From NCBI GenBank assembly GCA_016702745.1, contig JADJDJ010000002.1, positions 744,001 to 808,000 of the forward strand: a stretch of 64,000 nt of DNA, in the 5' to 3' direction. Position 1 is the first letter of the stretch. The number at the start of each line of letters is the position of its first letter. Shown piece by piece: positions 53,477 through 62,046 of the stretch. Under the pieces are notes generated by a model. It worked only from the letters and a program-made list of their open reading frames with translations. It did not search any database and was not told the DNA's origin. This DNA comes from Chitinophagaceae bacterium (GTDB taxonomy: Bacteria; Bacteroidota; Bacteroidia; Chitinophagales; Chitinophagaceae). The translations under genes and the position numbers were made by a program.

Positions 53477-55947
53477 TTAATTACCACCTAATCCGCCGCC
53501 ACCCTGCGTACGCTTTTTCTCTTCCTCAGCAGCATCTTTCCGCTGGCGGGCTGCTTTCACTGAGTTACTACCGAATCTCCAAACCAGACTGGTTTTCAAC
53601 TGACGGCTTTCAAAGTTTCCACTGGCCACCGTGGTTTGTCCGGCGAAATTCAGTTCACCTCTCCATTTCATACTGAAGAAGATATCAGATACCGCCACTT
53701 TAAGGGTACCTTTTCCTTTAAAGATATTTTTCTGCATACCGGCATCCACCGACCACATGGACTTGCTCTGGAATGCACCTTCCCATAAAGCCGGAGAATT
53801 ATACCAGCCACTTACTTCTGCATTCCAGTCTTTCTTCTTACCAAAACGCAGACTGTGCTGCTGGTAGATATTGAAGGACACGTTATCAATATTAATGATC
53901 CTGCTGCCACCACCGAAATCAGCCTTGTAACTGGAATAGTTACCACTGAAATTGGTGAACATCATGTATGTTTTATACATAAACGGATAACTGATGTTCA
54001 ACGCCACCACATCTCTCTTGGCCAGGTTCTTACGGGTGATAAAGCTCTTAGACTTTTCGGCCGTATCCACCAACTGGGCAAATACATCATTAACATGGCT
54101 ATAGCTCAGTGAAGTGGTGAGTTTGTACTTGTAGGTATTAGTCAGCGAAATGATATTCGTGTACTGCGGACGTAACAAAGTATTACCACGCTGGAATGTG
54201 TACTCATCCAGTTTGAATTCAAATGGATTCAGGTCCTGGTAAGCAGGCCGGTCAATACGACGGCTATAGGAAAGACCCCATTGCATCATCGGGTTCTTAT
54301 TAAATGTAATCGCTGCACTGGGGAAGAGGTTGGTATAATTCCTTTTGAAAGTTTGCTTGCTGGAGGTATTCACCGAACCATTGGCCAGTAAACCGTATGA
54401 CTTTCCTTCAGAAACCGTATTCTCCATCCGGAGCCCCAGCTGAATCATTTTACCTTTCAGGGGTCTGTTATAATTGATATAGATCGCGTTTACATTCTCT
54501 GAGTAATCAAACTGATTACTGCGGGGTACATCCAGTGTTTTTACTTCCGGACTCAGTTGCTGCACATCAAAACGCTGGAAATTATTCTCGGTCCGGATCA
54601 GGGTTGTTTTCGCACCCAGTCCCAGTTTTCCTTTTTGAAGTTCTGTTCGTAGTCAGCTTTCAGCGTATAGATATTGATATCTGTCGGGGCCACAAAACGA
54701 TAGATCACCTGACTGATCAGGGTATTGCCCGCTGCATTATAATAATAATTCGGCTGCAACTGGTTACCATCGTTTTTAAAGAAACCATAATCAGCATCAA
54801 TGTTCAGCTCATGACCTGCTGTGTCCGCAAAACGGTAGTTCAGGTTGAAGTTGACATTATCCCGGCTCATATCATTGGTGTTATTGGCCGTAAGAATCCG
54901 GTCAACCACTCCAGTGGGTTTATAGCTGATGGGCGTACGGCTGTTATTATTAAACTCCGTATTCGCCAGGTTACCATTCACAAGTACTCCCAGGGTATGC
55001 TTATTATTCAGGAAGAAATCAATTCCACCTTTGAAGCTATGGCTGATATTATCGAAAATCATCTTGGTACGGCCATCAAACACGCTATCCAGTACGGTGC
55101 GGTACAAATTGAATTCGTTATTCTGCTTGGTATTATTATAATTGTAATTACCAAACACATTGATGCCTTTATTGCGGTGGTTGAAATTAATCCCTCCATT
55201 GTATTTGGGATAGATACCGATATTGTAACCGGCATTCACTGAACCATTGGTACCAAAAGCTTTGTTTTTCTTTAAACGGATATTGATGATACCGGCATTA
55301 CCGGCTGCATCATACTTGGCAGATGGGTTGGTGATCAGTTCAATGGCTTCGATCTGGGCGGAGTTGAGGGTCTTCAGGTAATTGGCCAGATCAGCTCCGG
55401 CTAATGGAGAAGGCTTACCATCAATATAAATTCTCACCCCGTTCTTACCGGCCAGGCCGATATTATCATCCTTATCCACCAGCACTCCCGGACTTTTGCG
55501 GAGCAATTCCAATGCATCGTTTCCGGTTGCATTCATGGTTCCTTCCACATTCAGTATCGTCTTATCGGCTTTTACTTCAATCATGGGCTTACGGGAAGTA
55601 ACCGTCACGGCAGCGAGGTTGCCCCCGGATTTTGCCATGCTGATATCGCCGAGATTGATATCACCGGAACCTGATACTTCAAATACTTTGGAATAAACCG
55701 TGGTATAGCCAACATGGGAACTGCTCACGAGATACTGACCGGGCTTTTCAGCCGCAATCGTGAATTTTCCATTGTCGGAAGTAACGGCCAGTTTAATGAC
55801 TGAAGAGTCTTTTGCATTTAAAAGGGAAATGGTGGATTTGTCCACTCCTTTGCCCTGCTCATCCTTCACATTACCGGTAATACGCTGGGCCATCGTAGTG
55901 GCCGAAATCAGCATAAAACCGGTTAAAATAACGACTAACTTTCTCAT
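53477..55947 (-). CDS. outer membrane beta-barrel protein, CarboxypepD-reg/OMP_b-brl_3 type (frameshifted)
   Basis: About 823 residues when joined. Signal MRKLVVILTGFMLISATTMA, then a carboxypeptidase regulatory-like domain (QRITGNVKDEQGKGVDKST), a plug (GNDALELLRKSPGVLVDKDD, GVRIYIDGKPSPLAGADLA, IELITNPSAKYDAAGNAGII) and a TonB-receptor-like barrel. One A is missing in the T/A run 54633-54637: with it the barrel continues KGKLGLGAKTTLIRTENNFQ and joins the part ending at 53477. Members are TonB-dependent-like proteins of unknown ligand. A TATCTTTG -7 element lies upstream at 55975-55982 (reverse). Confidence 0.8.
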
Positions 55948-55974
55948 TTTGAATGGTTTTTGATCTTAAGTGGG

Positions 55975-55982
55975 CAAAGATA
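55975..55982 (-). promoter_or_regulatory. -7 promoter element of the outer membrane protein gene
   Basis: On the minus strand TATCTTTG matches TAnnTTTG, 28 bases before the ATG at 55947. No clear -33 TTG is visible, so confidence is limited. Confidence 0.4.
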
Positions 55983-56136
55983 ACCCCGTGTCATGCATTT
56001 GTAAAAGCAGTTCCCGACCAATGGTATAAATAATAGCCTGAACGGTGCTTTTTTTCCGGTGAATTGAATATGGGCCTATTGAGGTTCAATACGTTTATCA
56101 TTGATTTCCCTTAGGTTTGCAGCAAAATATTTTTGT

Positions 56137-56514
56137 ATGAATTTTCCCGCTGAACTCCGTTATACCAAGGACCACGAATGGATCAAAATGGAAGGAAATG
56201 TAGCCACGATCGGCATCACAGATTTTGCCCAGCGCGAACTGGGAGATATCGTTTATGTAGAAGTGGAAACAGTGGGCCAATCCCTGGAAGCGGGTGCTGT
56301 TTTCGGAACAGTGGAAGCAGTAAAGACAGTTTCTGACCTGTTTTTGCCGGTTAGCGGAACCATTACCGAATTCAACGCAGGACTCAACGGAGCACCTGAA
56401 TCCGTGAACAACGACCCTTATGAAGCAGGCGGGATGATTAAAATGACCGTCAACAACCCCGGCGATGTAGATGAGCTGATGGATGCGGCGGCATATGAAG
56501 CCATCACGGCCTAA
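56137..56514 (+). CDS. gcvH: glycine cleavage system H protein
   Basis: 125 residues from the ATG at 56137 (MNFPAELRYTKDHEWIKMEG); the TTG 36 bases upstream would add unlike residues. GDIVYVEVETVGQSLEAG and FGTVEAVKTVSDL carry the lipoyl-attachment Lys at 63, in the usual E-A/S-V-K context. The lipoylated H protein shuttles the aminomethyl group between P, T and L proteins in the cytosol. Other gcv genes are not in the window, which is common for Bacteroidota. The end AAYEAITA is normal in length. Confidence 0.95.
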   Translation: MNFPAELRYTKDHEWIKMEGNVATIGITDFAQRELGDIVYVEVETVGQSLEAGAVFGTVEAVKTVSDLFLPVSGTITEFNAGLNGAPESVNNDPYEAGGMIKMTVNNPGDVDELMDAAAYEAITA

Positions 56515-56579
56515 ATCCGGAATTCCCCTTTTATCGTAAATGATGCTGGTACGGTCTTTATTGTACCTTAACCAACCAT

Positions 56580-57119
56580 TTGAACCCAACAACCACATAC
56601 GGCGAAACAGAGCTGGTGGCCTTACTGCAAGCGCGGAACGGACAGGCATTCAGCTATTTGTATGATAATTATTCCGGGGCACTGCTGGGAGTGATCGGAG
56701 GTATTATCACTGACCGGGATCTTGCAGGGGATGTATTGCAAAACGTTTTTGTCAATATCTGGCGAAAGATTGAATTGTATGATCCCTCCAAAGGAAGGCT
56801 CTTTACCTGGATGCTGAATATTGCCAGGAATGCAGCCATCGACGAAGTAAGATCCAGGTCATACCGTGATGCGCAGAAAAATCAGACCATTGCTGATGAT
56901 GATTCGCTTCCCGGAGCGGTCACCGGCCCGGCTATAGGAGACGTGGGATTAAAAAAGGTTTTGAATAAATTGAAAGAAGAGTGGCGCGTGCTGATTGATC
57001 TTTCCTATTTCCAGGGATTTACCCATGAAGAAATTGCGAAGCTGCAGGGTTTACCATTGGGTACTGTAAAAACAAGAATCAGAACTGCATTAAGCCATTT
57101 AAGAACGATGATCAGTTAA
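56580..57119 (+). CDS. ECF RNA polymerase sigma factor (sigma-K-like)
   Basis: 179 residues, TTG start at 56580. Region 2 is FSYLYDNYSGALLGVIGGII with ITDRDLAGDVLQNVFVNIWR (core and -10 binding) and LFTWMLNIARNAAIDEVRSR; region 4 is LIDLSYFQGFTHEEIAKLQG followed by LPLGTVKTRIRTALSHLR. It directs transcription after release from its anti-sigma partner, encoded four bases downstream. The GVIGGII...SRSY layout with a RskA-type partner fits the SigK group. Stress or membrane signals are typical; the inducing signal here is not known. Confidence 0.92.
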   Translation: MNPTTTYGETELVALLQARNGQAFSYLYDNYSGALLGVIGGIITDRDLAGDVLQNVFVNIWRKIELYDPSKGRLFTWMLNIARNAAIDEVRSRSYRDAQKNQTIADDDSLPGAVTGPAIGDVGLKKVLNKLKEEWRVLIDLSYFQGFTHEEIAKLQGLPLGTVKTRIRTALSHLRTMIS

Positions 57120-57123
57120 TAAA

Positions 57124-57894
57124 GTGAATATACAGGAATACATATCAAGCGGAATTGTCGAGAGCTATGTGCTCGGACTTGCTTCTGAAGAAGAAAGAAA
57201 AGAGTTCGAACAATACTGTAATCAATATCCCGAACTGCTGAAAGCAAGAACCGCTTTCGAGCTGAGTCTGGAACAACAGGCCATGGCACATGCGATAGCA
57301 CCCGATGCCGGTTTGAAAAGCAAACTCATGGATGCCATCGGCCAAACAGCTACCGTAGTTCCCATGCATCCCACTCCTGTCCGGAAAATGAATGGCTGGA
57401 AATATGCCGCTGCCGCCTGTATCGCCTTGCTGGCCGGTAGTATCTATTATAATATTATTCTGACAGGCCGCAACAGCCAGTTGAGAAATAATTATGATCA
57501 GACCGTTGCGGAATTGAATACCGTGAAGAAAGATATTGATATGCTGAAAGGAAATCCGGATATCAAAATGGCTTCCATGAAAGGAACCGATATGGCTCCG
57601 GCGGCCTTCACCACCGTTTACTGGGATACTACTTCTCATGATGTGTACCTGCTCGTGAATAATCTTCCTCAGCCTGCCGATAGTCTGCAATACCAGCTCT
57701 GGGCCCTTGCCGAAGGAAAACCCGTTGATCTTGGTTTTATCAATGAAGAATATTTTGTAAAACAGGACCGCTTACTTCTTAAAGCAAAGAATGCACAGTC
57801 TGCCCAGGCCTTCGCTATTACCCTGGAGAAAAAAGGCAGAAAGAATGTAAGTCAACCCGAAGGTCAGATCTATGTAATGGGCAATCTGCAATAA
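57124..57894 (+). CDS. anti-sigma factor, RskA-type
   Basis: 256 residues, GTG start at 57124, four bases after the sigma gene stop. The cytoplasmic part (IESYVLGLASEEERKEFEQY) binds sigma; one membrane segment is WKYAAAACIALLAGSIYY at about 98-115; a coiled region (NYDQTVAELNTVKKDIDMLK) and a periplasmic RskA domain (MAPAAFTTVYWDTTSHDVYL, QYQLWALAEGKPVDLG, AFAITLEKKGRKNVSQPEG) follow. It keeps the sigma factor inactive at the membrane until a signal causes release or proteolysis. Pairing with the upstream gene is as expected for SigK/RskA operons. Confidence 0.92.
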   Translation: MNIQEYISSGIVESYVLGLASEEERKEFEQYCNQYPELLKARTAFELSLEQQAMAHAIAPDAGLKSKLMDAIGQTATVVPMHPTPVRKMNGWKYAAAACIALLAGSIYYNIILTGRNSQLRNNYDQTVAELNTVKKDIDMLKGNPDIKMASMKGTDMAPAAFTTVYWDTTSHDVYLLVNNLPQPADSLQYQLWALAEGKPVDLGFINEEYFVKQDRLLLKAKNAQSAQAFAITLEKKGRKNVSQPEGQIYVMGNLQ

Positions 57895-57996
57895 GCCCGG
57901 TCCCTCTTCCAACAATCTGTTTATTACATTTTACCGTAACTGTTCATCTAAACAGTATACGGCTATAGTAGTTTTTGGTTCTATAGTTGGTTAAAC

Positions 57997-58028
57997 GGGG
58001 GCCTCTTTCGGGGCCCCCTTCATTTTTT
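57997..58028 (+). terminator. intrinsic terminator of the sigma/anti-sigma operon
   Basis: GGGGGCC (57997-58003) pairs with GGCCCCC (58012-58018) around TCTTTCGG, followed by TTCATTTTTTA. It lies 100 bases after the anti-sigma stop. Strong GC stem plus T-rich tail. Confidence 0.85.
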
Positions 58029-58049
58029 ATTGGTTAACATTGCAAAAAA

Positions 58050-58430
58050 ATTTTTCTGAAAAAGATCAAACCCAATATTGCGCCCGGTATACTCTGGTTA
58101 ATCATTGTAACTTTTTTGCTGACGATGCCGGGTTCCGCTTTTCCGCAGGAAACATGGTACAGCAGGATCTGGCTGGACAAATGGGTGCATATCGGTTTAT
58201 TCGCCGTACTGGTAGTTTGCTGGTGCTGGGCATTGAAAGGAAGATCATCCGGTAAACAACAAATATTCATGTGGATTACAATCATTGCCTTCCTCTATGG
58301 TATCGGGATGGAATTTGTACAACGATATCTCGTGGTGAACCGCTCATTTGATGTCGGTGATATTATTGCAGACGGGGTCGGGGCTTTGGCGGGCTTATGG
58401 TTCAGCAGCAGGACCTATATAAAAAAATAA
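58050..58430 (+). CDS. VanZ-like membrane protein
   Basis: About 126 residues with three to four hydrophobic helices: GILWLIIVTFLLTMPGSAFP, WLDKWVHIGLFAVLVVCWCW (the conserved D-K-x-x-H/HIGLF motif), IFMWITIIAFLYGIGMEFVQ (G..ME..Q) and RSFDVGDIIADGVGALAGLW (conserved FDxxDxxAN-like). VanZ-domain proteins reduce susceptibility to teicoplanin in enterococci; most bacterial members have no assigned role. The start is unclear: an ATG occurs only at 58116 and would cut off the first helix. Non-standard ATT at 58050 or CTG at 58056 open the frame; a base lost in the A7 run 58044-58050 is another explanation. Confidence 0.75.
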   Translation: MFLKKIKPNIAPGILWLIIVTFLLTMPGSAFPQETWYSRIWLDKWVHIGLFAVLVVCWCWALKGRSSGKQQIFMWITIIAFLYGIGMEFVQRYLVVNRSFDVGDIIADGVGALAGLWFSSRTYIKK

Positions 58431-58450
58431 ACCCCTGTAGAAACAGGGGT
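58431..58450 (-). terminator. hairpin after the VanZ-like gene
   Basis: ACCCCTG (58431-58437) pairs with CAGGGGT (58444-58450) and abuts the VanZ stop. On the minus strand it is followed by TTTATTTTTTTAT, so it works best as a terminator of antisense transcription, and as a 3' hairpin for the VanZ transcript. Confidence 0.55.
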
Positions 58451-58813
58451 CGCAACCAAAACTAACTGCTTATGAGAAAATTGACTGCTTTTATAATGAG
58501 TTCCAGAATTAGATTCTTAATAGTATAACGCAAAGTTACTGCCGGTAGTATGATGTATACTGTTAATGAAAGTTTAAAAGCTCATTTTCCGTATTTCCAC
58601 TTAGTTTCTCCCTCGTAAATCTCCTGTACTACCACTTGTAAGCGCAAGAGAGCTTGATTCAAACTTTTCATCCGGCAGCGATCAGTTTTCTCTAATACCA
58701 GTGAAATTCACGGGTTTAAAGAAGACTGAGTTTCGAATTGTAAAGAACTACTTATATAAGACGCATAACCGATTACTTTATTTCTAAGATCATGCCAAAA
58801 GCTTTGTTAATAC
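58451..58813. other. intergenic region with an 18-codon ORF, possible leader or small RNA
   Basis: About 360 bases. The only framed item is an 18-residue ORF at 58472-58528 (MRKLTAFIMSSRIRFLIV) with a good start but no gene behind it. The rest is AT-rich without ORF. The region lies between two convergent genes and may simply be spacer. Confidence 0.3.
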
Positions 58814-58842
58814 AAAAAAGCCGCCCCGGTTACCGGGACGGC
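58814..58842 (-). terminator. intrinsic terminator of the Gly-rich protein gene
   Basis: On the minus strand GCCGTCCCGG pairs with CCGGGGCGGC (one G-T) around a three-base loop and is followed by six T. It is 20 bases past the stop of the gene at 58863. Confidence 0.85.
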
Positions 58843-58862
58843 TGCACATAAGTTCATATCAA

Positions 58863-59516
58863 TCAGTTCATAAAGCCCTTGATCAGGTCCATCAGGCCAC
58901 CGCCTCCGCCACCGGAAGAACGATCCTGGAAACTGTTTTGGGCCTTTTTAGTCAGGTTTCCGATCAAATCCTGGATATTCAGCCCGCCACTGGTAGCGCC
59001 ACCGCCACTATTTCCACCCCCGGTAAACTGTTCCAGCAGGTTTTGGAGAGAAAATCCGCTTTCAGATGATTGTTCTTCCTCTTCCGGAGTGGCACCACGG
59101 CCAACCAATGATCCAACAAAATTATCCATGGTGGCTTTTTCATTGCCCGGGTCGTTGGTCTGATTAATCAGGTCATTGATGGAATTCGGGATCAGGTTAT
59201 TGGCCACATTACTGGCAGAAGCCGGACTCATTTTATATTTACTAACCAGCTTGCTGATAAAATAACCCACCATCATACTCACCATCGGGTTCTTGATTAA
59301 TCCGCCAATACCGCCGCCACCGGCATTTCCTCCGCCCTTAAACAGATCAAGAATATTCTGGAAACCACCACCCGCCATTACATTCTGAAATCCACTGGCA
59401 ATGGTACTGGTGGCATCTGCCATTACTTCCTGATTATATTCATTGGGTACTTCAGGATTATTGACAACCGTTTCCTGTCCAAACTGTTTTACAATGTTGA
59501 ATAACTGGTCAAGCAT
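58863..59516 (-). CDS. Gly-rich protein with helical repeats, unknown function
   Basis: 217 residues, no signal peptide. It starts MLDQLFNIVKQFGQETVVNN and has a hydrophobic helix IKNPMVSMMVGYFISKLVSK (about 75-94). Gly-rich linkers (GGGNAGGGGIGG, GGGNSGGG, SSGGGGGG) separate helical blocks NILDLFK, NLLEQFT and DLIKGFM that look like one short repeat. Similar proteins are in the DUF937/YidB-like group with unknown activity; I give that only as a hint. A terminator follows, so it is monocistronic. Confidence 0.65.
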   Translation of the reverse strand: MLDQLFNIVKQFGQETVVNNPEVPNEYNQEVMADATSTIASGFQNVMAGGGFQNILDLFKGGGNAGGGGIGGLIKNPMVSMMVGYFISKLVSKYKMSPASASNVANNLIPNSINDLINQTNDPGNEKATMDNFVGSLVGRGATPEEEEQSSESGFSLQNLLEQFTGGGNSGGGATSGGLNIQDLIGNLTKKAQNSFQDRSSGGGGGGLMDLIKGFMN

Positions 59517-59597
59517 AGTTTTTCTTTTTAAACCGTAGTTACAACGGCGTGAGATAAAAATTTTAATGGAAGCTATCTCAAAAGTCGTTTATTAAAG

Positions 59598-59702
59598 GGA
59601 TGTCATGCCGGGCTTGACCCGGCATCTATTGGAAAAACGATTCTATTAAAAGATACCGGGTCAGTGCTTGCCCCGGACCTGATCCGGGGCCCGGTATGAC
59701 GG
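59598..59702. repeat. dispersed repeat with inverted-repeat ends
   Basis: The segment GTCATGCCGGGCTTGACCCG ... GGGGCCCGGTATGAC contains several nested inverted repeats (CCGGGCTTGACCCGG, CCCCGGACCTGATCCGGGG) and mirrored ends (GTCATGCCGGG against CCCGGTATGAC). This is the type of GC-rich palindromic element scattered in Bacteroidota intergenic DNA. No coding function. Confidence 0.7.
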
Positions 59703-59805
59703 AAACAACTTTTGAGATAGTTTCTAATATGAATGTAGGTCATCCGCTGAGATCAGCAGAATATTTTTTTGTAAAAAATTTTCGTAGATGGCAACGTACA
59801 CCGGC

Positions 59806-60732
59806 TTATTGTTGCCGGGCCAGTTTTTCTGAATTCTCGGCAAACTGTAAGGCTTCGATCAGTTCCTGGATCTCACCATTCAATACGGCATCCAGATTAT
59901 AAAGGGTCAATCCGATCCGGTGATCAGTCACCCGGCCCTGGGGAAAATTATAAGTCCTGATTTTAGCACTGCGGTCACCCGTACTTACCAGACTTTTACG
60001 GTGACGGGCAATTTCATCTTCCTGTTTACGCACCTGTTCTTCATACAATTTGGTCCGCATCATCTGCATCGCTTTCTCCCGGTTACCCAACTGGGTTCTT
60101 TCAGTCTGACAAATTATTACAGTTCCTGTGGGAATATGCGTGAGCATCACTTTTGTTTCCACCTTGTTTACATTCTGTCCGCCTGCACCTCCACTTCTCG
60201 AGGTTTCCATCTTCACATCACTATCCTTCAGTTCAAAATCCACTTCTTCCGCTTCCGGCATCACCGCTACCGTTGCAGCAGATGTATGGACCCTTCCGCT
60301 TCCCTCGGTGGCGGGAACTCTTTGTACCCGGTGTACACCACTTTCAAATTTCATGATCCCATATACATCTTCTCCGGTTACTTCCAGTTGTACTTCCTTG
60401 TATCCGCCAACAGTTCCTTCATTTTCACTGAGCACCGCCGTTTTCCATCCTCTTCTTTCACAATAACGGATATACATTCTCAACAGGTCGCCGGCAAACA
60501 GACTGGCTTCATCCCCACTCTCTTCATCTGCTCCTTCAAGCGCTTCTTTATAAAACTCCTGATCGTCCAGCATTTTTTTATAATCAGTATAGGCCACCAC
60601 AATCTTTTCCAGACTGCGGTATTCCTTGCTGGTCTCGGCAAACCTTTTATTATTACCCACAATCTCCGGATTGGTAAGGGCAACACCTAACTGGTCAAAC
60701 CTGGCTTTTATCGCTTCTAACTTATCTAACAT
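59806..60732 (-). CDS. prfA: peptide chain release factor 1, with internal deletion
   Basis: 308 residues instead of about 357. The stop-codon recognition motif PAT (140-142, PxT of RF1) and the peptidyl-tRNA hydrolysis motif GGQ (184-186, in GGAGGQNVNK) are both intact, as is the start MLDKLEAIKARFDQLGVALT. After EALEGADEE the chain jumps to SGDEASLFAGDLLRM, skipping about 49 residues of the helical first domain and the start of domain 2 (normally ...AGTGGDEA). The junction is flanked by a 7-base direct repeat (60507-60513 and 60522-60528, reverse). RF1 is essential, so either the shortened protein still works or the assembly lacks 147 bases. A -7 element TAATTTTG lies at 60740-60747. Confidence 0.9.
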   Translation of the reverse strand: MLDKLEAIKARFDQLGVALTNPEIVGNNKRFAETSKEYRSLEKIVVAYTDYKKMLDDQEFYKEALEGADEESGDEASLFAGDLLRMYIRYCERRGWKTAVLSENEGTVGGYKEVQLEVTGEDVYGIMKFESGVHRVQRVPATEGSGRVHTSAATVAVMPEAEEVDFELKDSDVKMETSRSGGAGGQNVNKVETKVMLTHIPTGTVIICQTERTQLGNREKAMQMMRTKLYEEQVRKQEDEIARHRKSLVSTGDRSAKIRTYNFPQGRVTDHRIGLTLYNLDAVLNGEIQELIEALQFAENSEKLARQQ

Positions 60733-60739
60733 GGGGCTG

Positions 60740-60747
60740 CAAAATTA
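60740..60747 (-). promoter_or_regulatory. -7 promoter element of prfA
   Basis: On the minus strand TAATTTTG (TAnnTTTG) is seven bases before the prfA ATG, implying a very short leader. A TTTG further upstream is closer than the usual -33 spacing. Confidence 0.4.
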
Positions 60748-60814
60748 ACGACAAATGCCTGCCAAATACCCGGACAATTTTCCGGGAACAGATATTTTTT
60801 GGGACTTTTACAGC

Positions 60815-61993
60815 ATGGGACTCAGAAAACTAAAGGCCAACCGGATTTTCGACGGGTATCGTTTCCTGGATCATGACACAGTACTGCTGGTACAGGATGA
60901 TGGAACCATTGAAGGCATTGTACCAGCGGCCGAGGCCGGAGAGGGAATCGAGGAACTAAAAGGAATACTGAGTCCGGGCCTCATCAATGCCCATTGCCAT
61001 CTCGAGCTTTGTCATTTAAAAAATGTGATCCCCCCGCATACCGGTCTGATTGACTTTCTCTGTTCGGTTGTTACTAAAAGAGGTTTCCCCGCTGATTTTA
61101 TCCAGGCCGAAATTGAAAAAGGCGAGAAAGAAATGTTTGATAATGGCATCATCGCGGTGGGAGATATTGGCAATACCGCTGATACATTGGATGTAAAAGC
61201 AAAAAGCCAGATCCGCTGGCAGAATTTTGTAGAAGTACTTGGATTCACGGATGAAAAAGCGGATGAAAATATCCGGCATTATCAGGATGTGGCGAACACA
61301 TTGCGGGAAGCACTTTCAGGATTGGCATTACCACATCGGACTTCCCTCGTGCCGCATGCACCTTACAGCATTTCTCCCCGAACCTTTGAACAAATCAATC
61401 AGCTAACGGCTAACCAGGTTATATCTATACACAACCAGGAGCACCCGGCAGAGAATGAATTGTACCAGACAGGTGGAGGTGAATACCTGCGCTTTTTTTC
61501 CATCTTCGGTATCCATCAGTCTCCCTTTCCTGTCACGGGGCTCAGTAGTATCCGATCGGTACTGCCACATTTCAACAACGGACAAACCATCTTCCTGATC
61601 CATAATACTTTTATGCCGGAAGAAGATATTATTTGGGCGAATGAATATGCTGCCGCTAATGGATTAGAACTGGTCTATTGTCTTTGTATAAATGCCAATC
61701 TCTATATCGAAAACAAAGTGCCACCGGTTGATTTATTCATGAAGCATGATTGCCGGCTGGTATTGGGAACAGACAGCTATAGCAGCAACTGGCAGTTAAG
61801 TATTGCCAAAGAGATGCAATCACTCCGCCAACATTTCCCCTATCTCCCCGATGAAACCATCCTGCAATGGGCTACCAGCAGCGGGGCCAGGTCCCTGCAA
61901 TGGGAGAATGAGTTGGGGAGTTTTGAAAAAGGGAAAAAGCCGGGAATTGTTTTAATCAGCGATGATTTTGAAAAAGCAGAGAGGATTTTATAA
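60815..61993 (+). CDS. amidohydrolase family protein (COG0402-like deaminase)
   Basis: 392 residues from the ATG at 60815 (MGLRKLKANRIFDGYRFL); an ATG at 60755 would add residues without match. GLINAHCHLELCHLKNVIPP (HxH metal ligands) leads into the TIM barrel, with SLVPHAPYSISP (third His), VISIHNQEHPAENELY (HxxE) and VLGTDSYSSNWQLSI (Asp and Ser ligand loop), all as in COG0402 cytosine/atrazine-type deaminases. The typical reaction is hydrolytic deamination of a purine or pyrimidine-like ring. It is divergent from prfA. Exact substrate unknown; aminodeoxyfutalosine deaminase is one possibility. Confidence 0.82.
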   Translation: MGLRKLKANRIFDGYRFLDHDTVLLVQDDGTIEGIVPAAEAGEGIEELKGILSPGLINAHCHLELCHLKNVIPPHTGLIDFLCSVVTKRGFPADFIQAEIEKGEKEMFDNGIIAVGDIGNTADTLDVKAKSQIRWQNFVEVLGFTDEKADENIRHYQDVANTLREALSGLALPHRTSLVPHAPYSISPRTFEQINQLTANQVISIHNQEHPAENELYQTGGGEYLRFFSIFGIHQSPFPVTGLSSIRSVLPHFNNGQTIFLIHNTFMPEEDIIWANEYAAANGLELVYCLCINANLYIENKVPPVDLFMKHDCRLVLGTDSYSSNWQLSIAKEMQSLRQHFPYLPDETILQWATSSGARSLQWENELGSFEKGKKPGIVLISDDFEKAERIL

Positions 61994-62046
61994 GTAATAT
62001 TTTCTTGTAATTCTTTCTAAGAATTAAGCGATCAAAATTTTTTAAA

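Noticed and set aside
54535..55242. 235-codon plus-strand ORF inside the outer membrane protein gene
   Set aside because: It is antisense to a well-matched barrel protein and its translation is Ile/Val-rich low-information sequence, a typical shadow of an Asn/Tyr-rich gene.
56128..56135. TATTTTTG just before the gcvH start, a match to the -7 promoter consensus
   Set aside because: It ends two bases before the ATG, so transcription would begin inside the coding sequence, and no -33 element is at the right distance. Likely chance in an AT-rich stretch.
58050..58430. VanZ-like protein as evidence for a glycopeptide resistance cluster
   Set aside because: No vanA/H/X-type genes nearby. Isolated VanZ-domain proteins are common in Bacteroidota.
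59920..60690. 256-codon plus-strand ORF opposite prfA
   Set aside because: Antisense to conserved RF1 codons; His/Phe/Ser-rich translation without motifs.
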